DNA from: Volvox africanus
Lineage: Eukaryota > Chlorophyta > Chlorophyceae > Chlamydomonadales > Volvocaceae
Direction of reading: 5' to 3'
DNA length: 64,000 bases
NCBI GenBank assembly: GCA_030268105.1
Contig: BSDZ01000003.1
Span: 2,480,001 to 2,544,000 of the forward strand
In this document: positions 37,508-48,056 of the stretch, one piece after another
How positions within the stretch are numbered: position 1 is the stretch's first letter
How the letters are laid out: each line of letters starts with the position of its first letter
Made by a program: the position numbers and the translations under genes
Notes under the pieces: generated by a model
What the model was told of the DNA's origin: nothing
The model's input: only the letters and a program-made list of their open reading frames with translations
The model's database searches: none

Positions 37508-39537
37508 CTGCACTGAAGGCCGCGCGCCGACGACCATCGATACCGCATTACGCAGAGTGCATGTAAGTATTGCGGAAGCGCTCTTAACGATCTTTCCTCC
37601 CAATAACTGGCTTCCCCTTACTGGGTACACATTTACATCGCAAATGCTGGCCTTCACGTAAACCAAACGTAAACCCACGGACATCCACGTTCCTCAGCCC
37701 TGTCCGTACCCAGATTGGAACCTTAAGCCAGGTTATACAAGGCCTGTTCTCCAATCAACATATACCTAACGGCGCCTAGTAAACTCGAGCAAAGCAACAA
37801 GCCGACCAGCATCATATCATTTGGTTTCATGCTAGCGTACGCCGATGGGTACGCCGATGCAACTAGGCAGCCATTCGAGGTTCAGTCCCAAGGTGCAACA
37901 TATGTATGAATGGAGCATTTGCAGCAGAACCACCGCAACAAAAGCAATATACGTAAAGCATACGATGAAGATCAGACGAAGACCATCGATGTGCAAGCAT
38001 TTCCAATCGTTTAGAGTCCAACGCCTGGTGAAATATAAGCGGCGACGTCGCGGAAAGACCTCCAGCGGCCCAAGTTGTGAGCGGTACGAAGCCAGCCTGT
38101 GCTGTGCTGTAACTGGTACGTCCAACGAGACCATAGCTATTGTGGCTGCTCCTGCCTAGCAGTCCCGCACTGTTATTATTACTCCTCCGGCTGCTTTTGC
38201 TTCTGTTGTTTCTCCTCCTCGCCCTGATTTTATGTGACAGATGCAGGTAGCCTGTCAACTACCTTTTTGCCAGTCTTTTCACAGCTGAGGACAGCCCGCG
38301 ACATCTTCACATCTCAGCGCATGGTAAGTGGGGAACGAGATTGGAAGGGAGTTCACATTAAGTTTTGCAAGCACGCGGTGCAGCATTATTCCCCGTTTGC
38401 TCCGACGGGAGAAGGGTGCAAAATTATGTCAATGCTGTACTCTCGCCAGTACGGACAGTATGCGGGCCTTACGTTGGGGCTTCCGGTAACACGGAGGGAG
38501 GGCCCGCGATGGGAATGTGGCAGACTGGAAAACATGTCAGTCACGGCAAGTGATAACGGTAACCCTTCCATCCATCACTGTCGTTTATTTTGCCACCCCT
38601 CGCGTATGCGGCAGATGCAATATGGCAACATTGCACAAGCCTTCGCTTTCAGTCTGGTTGCGGAATTGATGCTGTCGCATTCGTGCAAGGCTTGATGGTG
38701 TCTGATGCAGAATGCCGAGCCCATAATCCTTAACCTTCCAAAGATCCAAACTCTAACCTCGACAGAACACAGATCCGCCAAGTAATCCCACGTCAACCTC
38801 TGATGAGACCCTACGCCTAAACGCATGGATCTAGATGTATGGGGGCTTATGAGGCTTTCGAACCTGAGAGGAAATTAGCCAAGTTTTCACGCAATATACG
38901 ACATAGCAGCGTCCATCGTTCTGAAGCCAGCAGGCTCCTGTTTAAATGCGCTAGCGTTTGTATGTTCGGAGGCTATCTTTGCTAATGCTATAGACTGTGC
39001 TGGCAGTGCCTATTTGCGTCTGTTTGGGGGGTCATCATTTTGTTGCTATGCATTGTTCGCTCGTGTGTCGTTGCTGTCGCTTTCAGTGCGGCAGTATTGC
39101 CGTCTCCTACCCTGTGTCTTATCGTCCCAGTAATATTAGACGGTGTTTTTGCGGGAAACGATGATCCGGGGGAGGTTATCCCCCCGTATGCGGCATTTCC
39201 CAATTGCGGCGGTCCCCGTGTGACCGCTTCCTGACCCTCCTGGATGTACTGCGGAAACTTAGATGCATGTGCCAAGAAGGCATAGCCACAACTGCGAATT
39301 ATATCATCACAATCTGGGTGTGCAATCAAGGGAAGACTCGCTGCTGCTGCTGCTCATTACAAACTTATCCGCATACAGTTTATCCTTAGCTGCTCTGTAT
39401 GGACTTAGCTTGATGATGTCCAGCTGTTACATTTCGAAATCGTTACAAATCTCATCCTATTTGTTGACTTTTTGATATCTCGTCATCCATCAACCTTCCT
39501 ATCCCGACGACAGACAGGTCTTAGGCTAAGGCCTTAC
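37508..39537. other. No gene recognised
   Basis: Only short open frames without family signatures or convincing splice pairs were seen. Upstream exons of the candidate at 37313-37507 may lie here. No repeat array was noticed. Confidence 0.35.
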
Positions 39538-39613
39538 CATCTGTTGCACCAGCATCAGCTCCTTGACGGCTTCCGCAGCGGGTTGGCCTCCCAGCAATCC
39601 TGTAATAGCCGCA
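39538..39613 (-). pseudogene. Displaced C-terminal kinase fragment (subdomain XI) of the decayed duplicate
   Basis: This 76-bp block matches the end of the kinase-domain exon of the intact gene (49263-49338), including the donor context after QQM. It encodes LRLLQDCWEANP, then lacks 16 bp present in the intact copy, which removes the RRRPAAA part and shifts the frame to an early stop. It lies about 4 kb from the rest of the duplicate, so the region was broken by deletion or insertion. Confidence 0.75.
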
Positions 39614-42600
39614 GGATTGCTCACCCTTCAAAATTACCGGTATGCTACCTGGACCATGTGGAGCCCCTTTCAGGGTTTAGGGAGGAAGGAGAGGGGGCCG
39701 TAAAAGCAAATTGACAAGGACAACAAGCAAGTAAACACGCATCGCTCGAAAACCGTGACATACTGTGACTCGAATATTTATGTGTACAGCTGAGGCCTCT
39801 TAAAGCACTGGAATACCACAATGAATGAATAGCATATTCCTGCAAAGATCAAGGCTACAAATAGCCATGCCTACAGGGTCAGTGAACATCACCTACCCTA
39901 TTCAGGCCGGAGGGCCTAACTAAGGACTAATAAATAAAAAGGCAAAAAGCACGCAATAAAGTGTTTGACTGAAGGATTCTCAGATGCTGGCAACGATGGA
40001 CTGTGATGTAGGTATCGGATACCTCGTTTGGAAATAAAGCTCACGCACCCGAATGAAGCCGTCCGCACGGCCATGCACGCAACACATCAACCGAAGATCC
40101 AATGCCCAGCTTTGTTAGTCCTACCAAGCCCACTCGTTCGCAGGGCCACCGAAAACCTGCATCATCTGCACCTAATGCGCCCCCGTAGCATTATCCTGCC
40201 ATACGTCCGTCCCCGTAGCATTCTGCCCCTCGATCATTCTACCACGTATGCAAAGTTTCCTCTCGCCCGAGCTGCTCGCTTTTCAGCTTTGCATGCGGTC
40301 ATCGTCCCCGTTTCCTTCGTTCTTTATTTAGTCTGATTGAATATATGCGGTCACACGCAGATTACTGCGTGAATCCCCGTGGCTTGGGCAGGCAAACTAA
40401 TGCCAATATCATTCAGCAGCAAGATCATGAACAGCAGCGTTCTCCCCACCCCCAGCCGTCGCTGATTATGACCTTGCTTCCAGTCCGCTCTGTACATACA
40501 TGGTCATACCAGCCAAAACTTAATCATGCATGCAATTCGCTTCAGTCCATATTTTGTTACCTATCTACTTCATCTTCTATTTCTGTTTTCTCCACCTGCT
40601 CTACGTTTCCCCTGTACTAAACATCACCACCAAGTGCTACCTACCAAGGCTGCGTTCCTAAGAGCATCACCCACAGCAGCATGCCTGTTTATATATCCCA
40701 GGTCAGACCACGAATGTCCGAAGGAGGGGGGCGACGGCAGAAAGACGGGGAGGGCAGGTGAGGCCACACAGTGCTTGAACACAAGTATGTACACGGACGG
40801 CTCATGGGCCGGAACAGGTATAAGCCCTACTACGTCACAGGTACTGAGTGCTAGGACGATGAGCACGGAAATATCCTTTTACATGGGCAATACATTAAAC
40901 CTGAAGCAATTCAACAAGCAAGACAGGAGCAGAGGTAGGACAACATACTGAGTTGTGACATAGGACAACATAGGACAACATACTGAGTTGTGAGGCCCAA
41001 ACCATCTACGTACCCCCTTCTCGGTCATCTGAAACCGCTTGACTACTTGCCCGCAAGATGATTAGAAACTTCACATTAACAATCAAGTACGACATTGTAC
41101 CATGAAGTTATCTATCAGGTTATGAGCCCCAGATGTGCTCTATGCGTTCAAAGCTACGGGATAGCGCATACATGGGAGCGGAGATCACGTCACTTATCTT
41201 GGAGTAAGGCTGAGGCATTCCAGGTCTATGCGCGAGTTTGTCACCCTTCATATTGAGCGCTTCTGCAAGCTTGGCGATCAAGTAGCGAACAGGAGATGGC
41301 TTCGGTACTCTGCGAGCATGCAGAGAAATTCATGTCCAATCACGTCTAGTGAATGTAGAAAGGGGCAACTGGACAGGTCTACTTGGATATCAGGGCTTCA
41401 GTTAAACAATAAAGGGTCCTAGCCCTGGACCAGTTAAGCAGGGGATGGGCATTGGGTAAACGGCGGGAGTGTGTATGCACACACAGGTGAATCACGCACC
41501 ATTTAAATTCCGCATGCGTGGTGGAAAAAAAGGAAGTTATCCCCACATGCGAACCGGTAAGATGGCAAAGCAGGTTCATGCACCGACACGAGTAGGCATC
41601 GGTCGGGGGCGAGGTGGGCAACCGTGCACAAACACGGTGCACCGACGACCCTGGATTTTGGATTCTTACCAAATGGCAATAGTGAGGTATGAATGTCATG
41701 TATGTATGCACACCCAGTGGTGATAGGTACAGCTATATATACTGCCTTTCACCACCATTCACTCTGCACCTGGTTAACTCGAATGAAAGATATGCACCTA
41801 GCTGCTGTATTGATTGGGCATTGTTATCCTCAATCTTCTTTTAAATCCTAAACATCTGCACTTGCTTGACTCAGGATTGTATATGTAGATGTTTACCCGC
41901 TTGACTGCTTCACATGCATGTACGAACGGAGCAATAACAAATCGATAAAGAGGCTTTTTCATTCTCAAGCACATGAACGCCGTCTCCCTCCCCTGGTGCA
42001 TCTTCATTCCAGATAAAAAGCCTGGCCACCACATTATAACCCTAGCTGTTCTCTACCTACGTCAAAATTTACTACCTGTACAGAGATGACCCACCTGGAG
42101 CCACCTGTACGGCGGCTGTACACAAGCAGCAGATAGACCCAATCAAGGTAGGCAGGACATGCACAGCAGTAGATATTTGTACGGGGCTCAATTCGCAACG
42201 TGTTTGATGGAGGTAAATTAACCGCAGCGGCCACCTCCAGGGCTTGGCAAGGTTGCATGCATAACTAGATAGACGAGAAGGGCACACGCACGTATATGTA
42301 TAATGTCTGGGTCATATATATCTGCACCCAGACATTAGAATTTCCTACCCACGCACCGGGGTGGAGGTCTAATTAGCATTACATTCATGCATTACTTGTA
42401 CGCGGGCACCCAAACGATAAATGGTAATAACTAATAACTAACCCAATAAATATGTATCTAGAATATTTCATAACCTAGTATGTTAAATATCAAGCGCTGA
42501 TTTTATACAAGCTCCGTAATGATTTGCATCCAGAACTTGCTACCTTCATTCTTACCAATCCAAATACCAATTTATAAATATTAAATGCCGAAAGCTTTCG

Positions 42601-43588
42601 CATCTAGTTAAATTTTTTTTGCATGTGGAATACAATTAAGATGCCATTTTTCTTCTTTAGAAAGATGTTTAGTGAGCAATGGATCCAGCAGCGCATGCTT
42701 GGCAGAAAATTATAATTTATTTTAGATCCTAGTTTTTTAATAAAAATTTCGTTCTCTTCCTATAGCATAATCATTAATAGATTATGAGCTCATTGACATT
42801 ATCAAGTGGCCGATTCTGCCATCTCGTTACCTCGTCAATAACTCCGTCAGTTATGGTTGGCATTTTTCGATACCCGTAACTTGTTTGATTTCACGATGAA
42901 ATTCCTCTTATGGACAATTTTATAAGTGCACGGGCACCGAGCCATTGGTGAAAAGGATCCCAAGCTGTCACAGGCTGCATGCATGCCATGTTGGCAAGAT
43001 ATATAGCCAATTACACGCAATGTCTACGAACATGCATGCATCCTGGTAATATCTTGCTTGCATCACCATGCTGCTTAATACATACTTATGTGCCGCATGC
43101 CTTGTGACGGGGTGGGATGGAACAAACCGCATCCTCCATTACACACAATGATAACATTTGTCGAGTACCGTGCGATGCCATGACAGGACCTAGCTAGTAA
43201 AAGTTGGGGCTCATGCATTCTCCTGCAATTGTTATATATACATATAACATGTACAACATATATAACATATATAACATATATAACATATATAACAAATATA
43301 ACAAATAAAAAAAATACATATATTACTACTTCTACACACAGCCACCTCGTTGAATTCCAAGCCGCCAAATGTACTTCGTTGCTTCAGGCAACAGCGGGCT
43401 ATTGTGATTGTTTGTTCTCCGGTGGTGAGGGCATACAGGAACAGGCTCTGCAACCCTTCACTTCCCCACCCCCTTAAGACACGCCAGGCTGCGGCCGGCG
43501 TAGTTTATTATTATTGATTATTTGTGTGATCATCTGTTCATCTGGTGGTTGTCGTAGTTCATACAGGATGCATGTATAGTGTTCTTAC
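39614..43588. other. AT-rich filler between parts of the kinase pseudogene
   Basis: No gene is supported. The activation-segment and subdomain IX exons of the duplicate should lie here if retained, but no match to the intact gene's 50134-50190 or 50934-50952 exons was found. A short duplication (aggacaacatactgagttgtga) occurs at about 40930-40995. Sequence at 42.4-43.0 kb is strongly AT-rich. Confidence 0.4.
43238..43312. repeat. Imperfect (atataac)n tandem repeat
   Basis: Short AT-rich tandem array of catatataa-like units next to the kinase pseudogene. Confidence 0.7.
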
Positions 43589-44621
43589 CGTGCCTGCCTC
43601 AGGGCTCAAGGTGATTTGTGCCGAGTTGTGCAGTCGTGCTAATCCAAAGTCCTGTGCTGAAGCATGCGATGCATGGATGAAGTAGGTACATGCCCTCTCA
43701 GGCCAAACAGGGCAAAAAGAAAGCAGGGATAGCAGGCAGGCAAGTTTGAAGTGATTAGGTAAGGTGAGGTGAGATGGGATGAGGTTCTATCTATGATCTA
43801 AAATGCCCATGCATTATCATACACTTGCATGCTTAAAACGAGTGTATGGAGTGTGACCAACCCGGTATGTATACTAACCCTCTGTACTAATTTGCTGCTT
43901 CCCTCACCGATACCTTGGCGACCTGATTCGGCCCCAGAGGGTCATTCACGAGCACATTGGCGGGCTGAAGAAAAAAGGTGGGAAAGACAGGACAGAAGGA
44001 GGAGATGCAAGGGAACGTGGAAGGCACAAGTAGCATATATAACCATTGGCACATTGGCATCTCTGTGGAATTTATGAACAGTCAGTGGTACACCCTCATC
44101 ATCATGGTGGTATTTATGAAGCCTGATACACCTTAAATCACCCCCTGCAACACACACCTCCGTTTCTGCCCCTTCTTTACCTTGAGGTGCACGATGGTGG
44201 GGTGCAGGTACTCCAGTCCCCGAGCCACATCCACGGCGATGCACAGAACCTGGGGTAATTAAGGGGTTTCATAGATAGCTCTATCAACAAGGTGCAGTGT
44301 GCAGCAGTTGGATGAAGCAACCAATGCGCCGGAACAATTGCTAAACCTATGTTGGGGTATTGCTATCATGTCACAGCTTCTTCCTTCGTCCCGCCGCATC
44401 CAACCAATCAAAAAAGCAACGCTACATTAGATAGGAACCACTTTTAGGCAGGCAGCCCCACCCCAAGGCTGTATATAATATGTTTCTGGATATAATGACC
44501 TCACTTCAGTTTGCATAGTCTCCAGCTCAACTAGCACTTCCAACTAAGCCAAAGAAATGTGCATTCACATCCAGGACGTTAACCCAAGCAAGCAAGGGGG
44601 CCCTGTTTAGTACATCCATTC

Positions 44622-44688
44622 CCTTGTTCCTGTTCCTGTTCCTGTTGCTGTTCCTGTTCCTGTTCCTGTTCCTGTTCCTGTTCCTGTG
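44622..44688. repeat. (TTCCTG)n microsatellite
   Basis: About eleven copies of a six-base unit with one variant, in an intron of the kinase pseudogene. Confidence 0.9.
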
Positions 44689-44900
44689 TACATATGTGCA
44701 GCCGTATGTATGTACTTCTGCCGATGTCTCCTCTCCCCCGCCGTCACACATATACATTCACACAGACCGTCGCTTTACTAGCTATCTGCTCACGCACTGT
44801 TCTCATGGGCAGCAGACGCCCTGGTGCCTGTTGAATGAGCTGCTCCAGTGACGTGTCCATAAGCTCCATCACCAGGCACAGGCTAGGGGGGGTTACACAT

Positions 44901-45894
44901 TGTTGTATCCCTTTTCGCTGCTCATGTACTTATCTGCACATCTAAATGTTAGGTGCCAAGTGCCGATTGCTCACAAAACAGACCAAAGCATTCGGACGAG
45001 CTTTCAGGGGTAGCAGAAGTCTTCAGGAGTGAAAAGGTTACAACTTACAGTCCGAAAGATGCAGTGCATTGCCAATCAGAACCAATGCAGCAATCATCAT
45101 CTAACCGGCTACTAATGCTCAGGCTTGGCTCGGGTGAATGTAGCGTAATACAGTTCAATATGATAATATTGAGGATTATCCCATGAGAGCTTGGTAAAAG
45201 CTTATGCTATTCGGCCAATCTTGCATATATTATACTCGTGATATCGATATGTGGTACATATCACACCAGATTCTCGATCCGCAAGTGTAATAAGCCCTAG
45301 CAGACGTATCACTGTTATTCACATGCAGTATATTCATCATTATCAAGCCTTCCCGGCATTTATGCAATGCAAAAGGCCGAATATCAATTCAGTTGTAACC
45401 ACTGTGGTCATCGCTATGTATCTCACACCAATACGCTTATCCCATGTTACATGGGAAAGAACATCAATATTAATCGGCATGAGTCCAAGCACGCTTCTGC
45501 ATAATTATTCTGTGGCGCATATACGAACTTGTGTTATCACGATCGCGGTTATGGTGATCAAAGTAGCACTGCTATTGAAGTCGCATTTCTCACACTTAGG
45601 CGTTGATCATGCCAGCATTGATGTAATAATATAGCAAATATTATTACTTAACGATTTATGCCATGTAATGCTGATAAACTATGTGTGCCGGCTCTGTCCA
45701 AACATTCATTAGTTGGCGCATTATTGATACAGCTGATAACGCAATGCAAAGAATCCCGTTTTCATGGATTCTGCAATGCATAACTAGATAAATACATACA
45801 GATACATTTATTGATAGCAATGCATTAATCATGTTCACTTGTTGTCTTGTCGGTTCGCATCGATCAATGCATTACAACCAACCGTATTACAACA
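44901..45894. mobile_element. Solo LTR (994 bp) inserted in kinase pseudogene exon
   Basis: The element begins tgttgtatcc and ends tattacaaca, giving the TG...CA ends and a 7-bp inverted end repeat typical of LTRs. It is flanked by the 5-bp duplication cacat (44896-44900 and 45895-45899). The intact kinase copy shows the empty site with one cacat at the same codon. No internal retrotransposon genes are present, so it is a solo LTR or a similar non-autonomous element. Confidence 0.85.
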
Positions 45895-46320
45895 CACATG
45901 CTGCCAGGAGCCGAATAACATTGGGACGGAAGCAACGGGCAAGCACCTCCACCTCCTGTGTGAAGCTGCGCAGCAGGCGCTCGTTGCTCATGGATACAGG
46001 GCCCAGCCCTTCAGTCATCAGCTTTACGGCTACCTTCTGGCCCTGGTACATGCCCTCCACCACCCGACCAAAAGAGCCTCTGCCTCTCACGGTGGGTAGG
46101 AGGACCACCTCTGCAGTGGCGCCAGGTATGGAGAAGGCAAGCGCAGCAGCATCTCCCCAGCCACAGAACTGCAAATTGTGGGTTTGGTCTGACCTGAAGC
46201 ATCTGCCATGGAATCCTTGGGTATATTCTGTGTGTTGCTTATTTCCTCTGAAGACTGGCAGCGATGTTGCTTTTGGATGTTCTCTATGTACCAGGTTGAA
46301 ATTGACGTCGGGATGGTGGG

Positions 46321-47063
46321 GGGTTTGGGATGTGACGACCTCTGCTGCAAGGGGCCCCACAAGGGGCACCCGTTGGGGCCATGGGGCGTGTCGCACATGA
46401 ATGTACTGCAAGGCATCTCACTCCCTGCGACCCGCTCATACCTGCTCACATCTCGGTCAAAACCTAAGCTTCCAAGCAAGTACTTCTTATTCTTTATTTG
46501 TTCAACTTCTACTTCTTGTGTCCGACCACTACGGACCCCTTACCCAGTTGTCGGTTAAGCTATAGCCTCCAGCCTTGTTCCGGGCTATGAGTTCATAAAC
46601 TTGTAATCATCATCATCACCATCATCATCATCGTCACCATCATCATCGTCACCATCATCATTGTCACCATCATCATCGTCACCATCATCATTGTCACCAT
46701 CATCATCACCTACAGCCTTATCCTGCCACGGGGCCCGAGGCAGATGTATAGCCGAGGCAGATGTATGCTGAACTGCTGATTTTAGGGGAAAATTAGAAGA
46801 GTGAAGTTGGCCATCCATTGATACATGAGAGACCTAGAGATTACCCGGTCATAGAGGAGCCAAACATTATCACAAGGATTTTTGCCCGTGCTGATATATC
46901 TGTATTGTGCAATACATGTACATACAAATACTTAAAGTGCACTACACTCCGTAACCATTACATTACAGAAGGGGCCCGTGGTAAACCGGGATTTGCCCAT
47001 CTCACTTTTGGCAATCAGGAGAGACATATGGACCGGCTGGTGTAATAACTGCTGATGGGAAAG
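46321..47063. other. Between kinase pseudogene and second LTR
   Basis: No gene is recognised. It contains an impure CAT/GTCACCAT array at 46601-46708. Confidence 0.5.
46601..46708. repeat. Impure (CAT)n trinucleotide array
   Basis: Trinucleotide repeat with regular gtcac interruptions. It encodes an artefactual Asp/Gly-rich frame on the minus strand. Confidence 0.9.
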
Positions 47064-47463
47064 TGTTGTATCCCTCTTCGCTGCTCATGCACTTATCTGC
47101 ATGTCTGGACGTTAAGTGCCAAGTGCCGAGCGTATTTTTGCTTAATATGATAGTATTGAAGATAATCCGATTAGAGTTCGGTATAACCTAAGCTATTCGG
47201 CCGTCCTCACGCATATTATACTCGTGATACCAATACACACGAAACCAGATCACACCAGATCACACCAGATCGTCAATCCGCGCATGTGATGAACCCTAAC
47301 AATGCAAAGAATCCCAATTAGATGGACCCTGTAATGTAAAATATATAGAAATATATTTATTAGTAGGAATATATTTATTATTAATGCATTAATTACGTTC
47401 GCCTATCGTCTTGTTAGGTCGCATCGACCAATGCATCGACGATAATCGAACCGTAATATTACA
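47064..47463. mobile_element. Second solo LTR of the same family (400 bp)
   Basis: It starts tgttgtatccctcttcgctg and ends atattaca, flanked by the 5-bp duplication gaaag (47059-47063 and 47464-47468). Three blocks are colinear with the 44901 element: the first 60 bp, the part around tattatactcgtgata, and the last 160 bp. The intervening parts are missing, which explains the shorter length. Confidence 0.8.
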
Positions 47464-47468
47464 GAAAG

Positions 47469-48056
47469 AGGCGGTGTGAGCTGTGGAAGGACCACAAGTA
47501 ACCTGCTGTATCTGCCAAATAGAAAACCCCGGTTACATACTTCACCCCCTGGAACCAAGCATCCTGGCGAGGCAAAGAATAGAAGTGGGCCGGTACGATG
47601 TTGTGTCGTCATACGATGTTGTGACATCATACAATTGCGGACAGGGGGGATTCAAAACCAAGATGTCAACCCTGAATCAACATGATATTGCACGATTACG
47701 ACATACATAATAGTGAACATATCGTATCAACATAACAAGAAAGAGGGAGTGAAGGTCTAAGCGTGTTACACCAGACGTCATCTTGCTATACCACAAATGC
47801 CATCACCGCTTCCACACCTTTTCAAACTCCAGATACCTCCCCCCTCACTCCACTAACACTACCCCCAATACTTGTCCACCTTACAGGCCATCAGGCCTAA
47901 GCGTGACTGGCAACGCAACTCCAGCAACGTCCTGCCCATTACTATGATCACAAATAATAGTATTGTTAAATATGCACAGCGCTTTCACTTGCCATACTTA
48001 CTGGCTAGTTTGCACTAGCAAAGGTTAATGGCAGCAGCGGATGCAAATGGCCTCAC
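47469..48056. other. 3' flank of the intact kinase gene
   Basis: This is downstream of the kinase stop codon on the minus strand. It holds the likely poly(A) signal at 47881-47885. A short plus-strand open frame at 47483-47710 with several Cys residues has no recognised family and was not called. Confidence 0.5.
47881..47885 (-). promoter_or_regulatory. TGTAA poly(A) signal, kinase gene
   Basis: TTACA on the plus strand reads TGTAA on the coding strand, about 172 nt after the kinase stop codon. The position is as expected for this group. Confidence 0.65.

Larger units (their letters stand above)
43589..46320 (-). pseudogene. Decayed duplicate of the TKL kinase at 48-60 kb
   Basis: Blocks colinear with the intact gene are: N-lobe about 45900-46113 (GRGSFGRVVEG, VAVKLM), its continuation 44798-44900 (PSLCLVMELMD), 44181-44249 (GLEYLHPTIVHLK), 43908-43964 (PANVLVNDPLGP) and 43589-43651 (DFGLARLHNSAQ). 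Several disabling changes are visible. A 994-bp solo LTR (44901-45894) splits the N-lobe exon. The HRD motif lacks Arg and Asp because six bases are missing. The activation and C-terminal exons are absent or displaced (fragment at 39538). The Gly loop, catalytic Lys and DFG motif survive. Intron sequence between 43964 and 44181 is nearly identical to the intact copy, so the duplication looks recent. It could still be transcribed; an active kinase is not expected. Confidence 0.88.

Noticed and set aside
44901..45894. Reading the LTR as a terminal-inverted-repeat DNA transposon
   Set aside because: The TG...CA ends, 5-bp duplication and lack of long inverted repeats fit an LTR better; no transposase is present.
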